From Neoechinorhynchus agilis (taxonomy: Eukaryota; Acanthocephala), in assembly GCA_051530055.1 (NCBI GenBank), contig CM121341.1, positions 14,508,001-14,572,000 on the forward strand: a DNA stretch of 64,000 bases, written 5' to 3'. The position numbers and the translations under genes are program-made. The notes beneath the pieces were generated by a model. The model saw only the letters and a list, made by a program, of their open reading frames with translations, was not told where the DNA came from and did not search any database. Positions 57,804 to 64,000 of the stretch are shown here, piece after piece. Position 1 is the first letter of the stretch. Each line of letters starts with the position of its first letter.

Positions 57804-58774
57804 CCAATAGCTAGCTGATTAAAAACAATTTGTTCGCCAATCGAAAATTCAGTAGGGGAACGTGCTTAATTGATTTTTCAATTCGTAGCTTTCGAAATGA
57901 ATTTTTCTTTATTTGCACTACAAAATATTCGCATGTTCGATAAAATAAGTCTGAGAATCATACTAGTTCGTAAATACCAGTAACAAAAACCGCATCGTTT
58001 TGAAAACTAAAAACCGATAAAGTACCTATTGTTCTTTTTATAATAATTTGCACATTAGTATGATAAAGCAACTTAAAAATTTTAATGGTGACATTTAAAG
58101 CGTCCATCTAAAAATTTGCTGCGAACAAATGAGTACGGTGAATTAAATTTTGATTTGCTCTGTTTTTTTGAATCTTGTCAGCGGTATTTTAAGCATAACG
58201 ATCGTCAAGATTCTTTAATGCTAGTGTTTCATACTACGCTAAACAGCGAACTAAGACCTTTTCGCTGTTTCTTGTGTAACACTTCTCTGCTCCTATCTGG
58301 ATATGTACTCTGCGAAAAACAAAGATTCTTGTGATCTCATGAATCTACAATCTAGTTGGATTTGAATGTTACGCATAAATTTCGGCGACAAAAAATGAGA
58401 ACTTTTAGCAAAGGTTCTTATGCTCCACGGACAGAAGGTGATTTCTTATACACTACATTATCCTCATTATTTTTATGTAAACTAAAAGATTGAGTCTTTT
58501 AAATTTAACTAGTTCTGGACTGGATCTCTTTAATGCCACTCAAGATCACACTCACTGTAGAACGATTAAAATTGAGTTCTATACATTTACAAAACGTTTA
58601 GAACTACTTTGGTTAAGTAAAACACTGCAGGATTTTCCTATTATCTGGCCACTATCAAATTAGTGCACGTTCTATTTGCATGAGAGTGATCTTAAAACCA
58701 AATCTCGTGTTAAACGACTTTTCTGATTGAAGATTTATTCCATCCAGCAAAAAGACGCCTTTTCGCAATTTCAG
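57804..58774. other. Intergenic region between FAM98 and MRPS5
   Basis: AT-rich, with no recognisable gene. A 72-codon open frame at 58116-58334 looks accidental. The region should hold the FAM98 3' end and the promoter of the MRPS5-stonin unit. Confidence 0.55.
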
Positions 58775-60849
58775 ATGAATTTCTCATCCATTCTCATTAA
58801 ATGCCTATCATCTCCGTGTTTTGCAACTAGCTTTCCACTCCGTTTCATCCATCATTCGCGAACACTAAGCTCATTTTATCAAAGTAAGACAGAATGTGGC
58901 AGTGTGTGTTTGATAGAATTCCTCTTTATCCGAAATTGCCATTCCAGATACCGCTTATGAAATATGGAAATGCAATAGTAGTGTTAGCAATGCTGGCGCA
59001 CGAAAAGGGCGAGGGCGTCGTGGAGTTGTTAGACGAAAGGATTTGAACATCGGTCAGATAATTGGGAAAGGTGCGATATGTGCATTTCATTTAAAGTCAT
59101 TTGACGTTTAAAACAAGGTCGATTGAAGTTAGCCATTCCTGGGCTAACTACGGAAATTAAAATTGATGACCGTTCAAATAAAATTACGGAGATCGGTGAA
59201 GATGAGGAATTTGATAAACGATTGCAAGATTCTCGCAATAGGGCACAGGCATTTCGGTGTGTATTCATTATTTTCTAATATTTAAGGTTGTATTTTTAAG
59301 GAAATTAACTGTATTGTCTACGGAGCGGGGATGGACTGGTGGCCATATGGGTGGACGAAGTGCGGGAAAAATAGAACAAGTTGATAACAATCAATCAGGA
59401 TGTTCGATTTTTTCCAATGAATTATGCAATCATTTAAAAAAAACGTATTTAGTTGATCTTGAATCCTTCCAAACTCGCATTCTCTACTTGTCACAAAAGC
59501 AGATAATGACGAAGGTTTTTGGGAGGAAAAGAAGGGTTCGTGCTCTCGTTGCATGTGGAAATGGAAATGGAGTTGTTGGTAACGTCATATTGAGAAACCC
59601 AAATCACAGTCTAAACTAGCTTTTCGTAGGTCTCGGTGCAGCTGTTGGGAACTATATAGCTCCTGTCCTTACGAAAGCAAAACAAAGATCTGCTAGAAAT
59701 TTGGTCCATGTATATCGCAATGAAGATCAAAGCGTTCTCCATGATTTTGCACAGTCATATGGGTTTGCCGAAATGTATGTGAGTCGACGTGGACCGGGAC
59801 ATGGATTAATATGCCATCGATTGATTAAAACGTTATGTGAACTGATTGGCATAAAAAACATTTATGCGAAGCAAATCGGCACGACAAATCCGGTTTCGAT
59901 GGCTAATGCATTTTTAATCGGCTTACTAAAACAGGTATGTCAAAAGACCGCTGATGCGAATAGTATTGGCTTTCGATTCCATAGAAATCGTATCAAACAA
60001 TTGCAGATGAGCAAAGATTGTTGGTGGTAAAAATGGATCCTTTATGGCAGGCGTGTCGGCGAAATTTTATAAGGGGAGAACTTCTTTAATTAAGACCTTC
60101 TTCACATGCCACAACAAGTTAAAGTTAACTTTTTTGGTGATCTAAATTGTCTTGACATTATCTTTTAACGCGATTTGATTTATTTTAAGTTGCACATTTT
60201 TGAGTTCCACTTATTAAATAGACGAAAACCTTTGAAAAAGAAAACTTTTATTTTTATTATCAGATAAGCGCAGTTTCCGTAATAACAAAATGAAGGATAC
60301 TAAGCCTGGCTTAAGCATTGTTTTCGGTTTAAGTCAAATTAGAAGGCGATATTTTATAAAGTTGTCAATTAAACACAAGGAAACGTTTAAGACTAATAAG
60401 TGTCCTAATTTCCATATTGAACTGCAGAAAGTGCGGCGGAAATATGTATTCTTTAAAATAAAATAGAGTTTTGACACGCCTGTGAAACGGCACAATTATC
60501 CGGAATTATTAGCTGAACCAAAAGATCCGTTGGTGGAGATCGATCCAGAGCACGAAGTTGATTTTGATAGGATTTGTCTTAAAGGTCGAGTACCGCTTAC
60601 TCACATTCCAACTCATCATGCCAGTGTCATGAATATCAATACTGAAGATTATTACACTCGGTATCTAGGAAAAAGGATTCATCCTGTAAGACTTTACTCA
60701 AGCTGTACATCTCTCGTATTTTTCATTATTAATAGAAACGATATCACCGGAAAAAGTTAGTGGAGTCTCTGGCGATTGATGATTTTGATGACTCCAAGTG
60801 GCGTTATCCATTTCCTACTGCGCCAAAAATCACTGAGATCAGCCAATAA
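58775..60849 (+). CDS. MRPS5: Mitochondrial small ribosomal subunit protein uS5m
   Basis: uS5m is a core protein of the mitochondrial 28S subunit. Seven exons join exactly: 58775-58883, 58948-59070, 59118-59256, 59301-59578, 59630-59934, 60467-60685 and 60736-60849, giving 428 residues against about 430 in human. The first exon encodes an Arg/Ser/Phe-rich presequence. Family motifs follow: RKGRGRRGVVRRKDLNIGQI, GLTTEIKI, ERGWTGGHMGGRS, RILYLSQKQIMTKVFGRKRR with RALVACGNGNGVVG (the S5 RNA-binding core), HDFAQSYGFAEMYV and LIGIKNIYAKQIG. A 3' splice site, cgcaatttcag, ends directly before the ATG. The stop codon overlaps an AATAAA signal, and stonin starts 59 bp further on. Confidence 0.95.
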
Positions 60850-60908
60850 ATTTGATTTTGAGTTTAATTATGTTTCACAACATGTTCCGTGCCTTGTATT
60901 TCAGAGAT
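60845..60908 (+). promoter_or_regulatory. Compact junction: poly(A) signal and trans-splice acceptor between MRPS5 and stonin
   Basis: AATAAA (60845-60850) overlaps the MRPS5 stop. After about 45 bp of AT-rich, T-rich DNA comes ccttgtatttcag (ending at 60904), then four bases and the stonin ATG. The order poly(A) signal, short spacer, strong 3' splice site without a matching donor, and start codon is the arrangement known from nematode operons. Confidence 0.7.
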
Positions 60909-62944
60909 ATGGTCGACAGTAAACAGTCTGATTGGGTCAGCTTCTTCGCAACTGGTCAAACAACTTCCAACGACGATTTCGACATAGAATTCGATCCTTT
61001 GTTTTCGCCTAATCAATCAATTCAATCAGTGCAATCGCAAACAGTGCCCATAATTAAGCATGATCCCTTCACACATACGCAAACCGGTTAGCTTTTTATC
61101 GATTTTAACGTTTGATATTTGATTTGCAAAGTTTTCGATTGTTAGCTAATTTTTAATTATTAGTTGGGAAAATGAACATTCTAAATTCAAGTCCAGGGAC
61201 AGAACGAAGGCTTCATTGTCAAGTGGTAAATTGAAGTTGTTTAAATCATTCCCTCATGAAGACTAGTATTCATATCTAATCTAAAACATTTTCAAAGCAT
61301 TTTATTTCATGCTCGTTTATCGCGAGCATGCTATATTTTTGTTCAATGTTTTTCGTTCACTTTCTTTTCTCTTTCGAGATTCCTCTAATGACTGTCATTT
61401 AGAAGATTCGTCGGAACTTTGCATAGCTGAGCTTCTTTTGGATAAGCTTGAAGCCGACAGATCGGAGGCTTCAGTTTCACCCCCTTATCCACAAAAAATT
61501 GTATCTCAACCAGATTCTATAATAGATGACTCTTTCTCATCGTTATTGCAATCCAAAAAATCGGGAAATCCCAATTCGTCTTTTGCTACTCCAGAAAGCT
61601 TTTACTCGGTATTTTCGCAAATATCCCAATTGACTGATCAGTACAAAACGAGCGACGACGAAAATGAACCGTCAAATCTACTTCAAGTTAATCGATCGCA
61701 AATCGGCCGATCTGCTCAAAGCATTGATCTTTTACATTCCGAATCCAGTTATGAGATTGCTAAGGTGTCCAACAAACTCGTTAATCTCTTAGGAAAGAGT
61801 GGATTCGACTAAGATGTACCATTTGACGAATCTAATCTTGATAGAAGAAAATGAAGGACGTCGGCCGTCGACTGTTCTAGATCAAGACCTTGATCCAATT
61901 ACACTTCAACCTCTAAAAGCAGCCTCACCTACCGAAGAACACGACCACGATTCTGAAAATTCGTGGTTCGTAATGGTAAGAACTCCTCTTCCCAAATCAA
62001 ACGAGCAACCCCGTTCGTGGTTGAAAGCTTTTGTTAAATACATTCCTCATCCACAGCACTGTCTCCAAATATTCTGCGCTTCTTCATCACCAACACCTGA
62101 AGCAGGAGATACAATGGTCGTCGAAGTTCCCTTATTGGCACGATACAAGTGCTCATACGTGCGCCTACAACAGTCAATGCGCAATCGACCATTGCACTCC
62201 TTCAAAGTCTTTGATCCGGAATCAGCCACAGGTCGAACATCCGCTGGAACATCTTTGTTAACCACTGGTAAACGAATCTTCAGGCGCATTTCATTGCTTA
62301 GCGATGTTATTCCGTCCTTATCAGATATGGGTTTGAGCAAATCAAAGTCTTCGCCTTACATTCGGTGTAAAGAAATTATCAAATTCGGTTATGAAGATAT
62401 TCGTGGAGCTGAGAAAATGCGAGATGATTTGGATGTAATAATGTGGAACTGTCCAGCGCCGTCGCCTGTATCACCCACAAATCCAATCGTAAACCAGCAG
62501 CTAGAGGATGTCGTGGTTAAGGTACGCGAGGAAATCGAGTGTCATGTAAAAGAATGTGGAGATCGGTACCTTAGCTGCCGAAATCGGGTTTATGTTTCAT
62601 ACAATGCAACTGCTGGAAACAGCATTGAAATTGGTCTAAACTTTAGGGAACGATGTGGCAGGGAAGTAGTGAGACGAGAGGAGATTCTCCCTTTAAAAAA
62701 CGAATTATGGATGAGAAGCGTGGCCTGGACACAGTTGCCCGATAATGGAATCGTGGACCATTGCGTTTTTCGTGAGAGTCGGTTGCTGAAATATCAGCCT
62801 GTATCTGGTCATGAGCTATGGATGCTTTTTCTTATCGTTTATTTTCTATTTTCAATAAGTCCTTTAGAACTAAGAACGACTGTTTCACGAAAGGCCCTAA
62901 AAATTGTCATTTTGAAGAGAATTGAGCATTCTATGCTGCTATGA
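60909..62944 (+). CDS. Stonin homologue (endocytic adaptor, UNC-41 family)
   Basis: Stonins (UNC-41 in C. elegans) are clathrin adaptors that sort synaptotagmin during synaptic vesicle recycling. Exons are 60909-61086, 61379-61764 and 61793-62944, joined in phase. The N-terminus has DPF (KHDPFTHTQT) and FDPLF motifs of the AP-2-binding kind, then a Ser-rich acidic region. The middle holds the stonin homology domain, beginning NSWFVMVRTPLPK with LKAFVKY. Next comes part of the mu-homology domain: RNRVYVSYNATAG, EIGLNFRERCG, LPLKNELWMRSVAW and RLLKYQPVSG. The protein would have 571 residues, and the second half of the mu-homology domain is missing. Either further exons lie beyond the window or the copy is shortened. 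The intron at 61765-61792 would be only 28 nt. Confidence 0.8.
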
Positions 62945-64000
62945 TACTGGGTAGTGATATTTTATTTTAGAACAAGGAAGCGTTGCAATCAATAGAAAAC
63001 ATATCCGTCAAATAGACTAGATCAGTCTTAGCTTTAACGGGTGGCTTTAAGGAGGATTGTGTAAGCAATCTCCATAACTTGTCCTCCTCCACGTAAGCCT
63101 ATTCGACGTATCGATAAAAACCTGTTTACTGATTGAGTTAAAACTTAATGAAAATCTAGTATCCTCTTGTTTCCATATCAATGCATCATAAATTATAATC
63201 TTCGGTAGGTAAACTCTCTTTAGAAAGGAGCTGATGCTTTTCGCCATCGTCCTTGAGAACTTTTGTACAATTTTTAAGCACTTCTTAACGTACCATTTTG
63301 CAAATCGCATCCATAACTTCGGCGGATCAACGCCTTTAGTATTTGTAGTGGTTTGTATAATGAGATCCCCAACCGAAAACATCTTTTTGTAGTGGCATCT
63401 ATTTTGTATAACACGGATTCCAATGAAGTATTTCTCAATATAAACTTTCTTGCACTTGGAAAGTTAATACCGTGAACTCTGGAGTGCTTTACGGATTATT
63501 CTCAGATCCTGGTCTTGAAGAATAGCTCCTCGTAATCTGGACGGAGCTCCCGGAGATTTTGTAATTGGAATTAGTATGGTTTTTGTTCGTTTCTTTGGCC
63601 AGATTAGCACTTGCTAAGATATAATCCAATTCTATGGGGAGCAGATCCTTCGTTTGGTATATGAGATTTTTGCCTTTCTTTGTTATGTACCGGGAAAAAG
63701 ATATCCGCATACACAAATATGCGGACATGTAGCGATAAACATAAAAATTTTAATTACATTCCATCCATTTTGACAAAAAGTTGCCGTTTCGCTAAGATAA
63801 AATTTGACACCCAAAGAGTCCTCATGTTGTTAGTAGCCGGAATGCTGTCTACTTAAATTTAAACAATCCCGTATTTCAAAAAGCTTTAAATGATCCTTTC
63901 TTTTTTTATGGTTTACGCATATCTCATGAATGTAGATGGAAATCGATACGAAATACTTCGATTCGGCACTAACTTACCTCAGAATACGGTCTTGCCGTTG
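62945..64000 (-). CDS. Two unrecognised minus-strand coding-like blocks
   Basis: Open frames at 63489-63728 (79 codons) and 63047-63382 (111 codons) lie in the same direction. The second is preceded by a fair 3' splice-like site (atacaaaatag, at about 63394). The second block is rich in K, F and W and has a DLIIQTTT...LWMRFAKWYVKKCLK stretch; neither resembles a family I know. They could be two exons of one small gene whose 5' end lies beyond the window, or chance frames. Otherwise this last kilobase shows nothing distinct. Confidence 0.3.

Noticed and set aside
1-64000. tRNA genes, rRNA genes, CRISPR arrays, telomere repeats
   Set aside because: I scanned for T-loop motifs, rRNA-like stretches and short telomeric repeats and saw none. 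Regular 268-bp repeats without spacers are not a CRISPR array.

Overview
This is animal nuclear DNA: AT-rich, with intron-split genes on both strands (most introns about 44-76 nt, GT-AG), separated by repeats and dead retrotransposons. Eight genes have a good 3' splice site 0-20 nt before the start codon (PDZ gene, CPSF4, ALYREF, CABIN1, NLE1, FAM98, MRPS5, stonin). MRPS5 and stonin lie head to tail only 59 bp apart. Both features are typical of spliced-leader trans-splicing with operons, so a nematode is the best guess. A delta-like tubulin, absent from C. elegans, suggests an early-branching lineage (Dorylaimia/Enoplia type). This placement is inference.

Layout. 1-9930 is a tandem array of about 37 copies of a 268-bp monomer, decaying to about 10600. 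A kelch-repeat gene follows on the minus strand (10799-11706 and probably further upstream), then about 3.4 kb without a recognisable gene. 16059-20921 (+) is a 12-exon gene for a seven-PDZ scaffold. 21876-22787 (-) is CPSF4. 22843-24070 holds a LINE tail and a cluster of fold-back sequences. 24198-26077 (+) is an unrecognised helical protein gene. 26404-28910 is a broken LINE. 29027-29388 is a small inverted-repeat element. 30057-30914 (+) is ALYREF. 31340-33890 is a nest of degenerate LINE pieces of a second kind. 34547-34797 (-) is the tiny two-exon SEC61G. 35150-37610 holds a LINE tail, a satellite scrap and a second LINE copy. 37820-39067 (+) is a delta-tubulin-like gene. 39235-41225 (-) is a third LINE copy. 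42003-46154 (+) is CABIN1, without introns. 46275-46475 (+) is RPS28, followed by five tandem copies of its 3' end plus downstream DNA (about 660-bp period, to 50068). 50110-52333 (-) is NLE1 with a LINE fragment in its intron. 52395-53998 is a second, inverted array of the 268-bp monomer. 54175-55418 (+) is PSMD8/Rpn12, 56025-57803 (+) FAM98, 58775-60849 (+) MRPS5, 60909-62944 (+) stonin. The last kilobase has two unrecognised minus-strand reading frames.

Most recognised genes are housekeeping: mRNA 3' processing and export (CPSF4, ALYREF), ribosome production and translation (RPS28, NLE1, MRPS5), ER translocation (SEC61G), proteasome (PSMD8), chromatin (CABIN1). Stonin and the PDZ protein act in membrane traffic and scaffolding.

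The most unusual signals are: (1) the two distant, opposite arrays of the 268-bp monomer end in the same non-repeated flank, as if the array travels inside a mobile element; (2) the tandem copying of the RPS28 3' end; (3) the delta-like tubulin without the glycine-rich nucleotide loop; (4) the likely MRPS5-stonin operon. All intron calls were made by eye from splice consensus, frame and family alignment from memory; no search was run.
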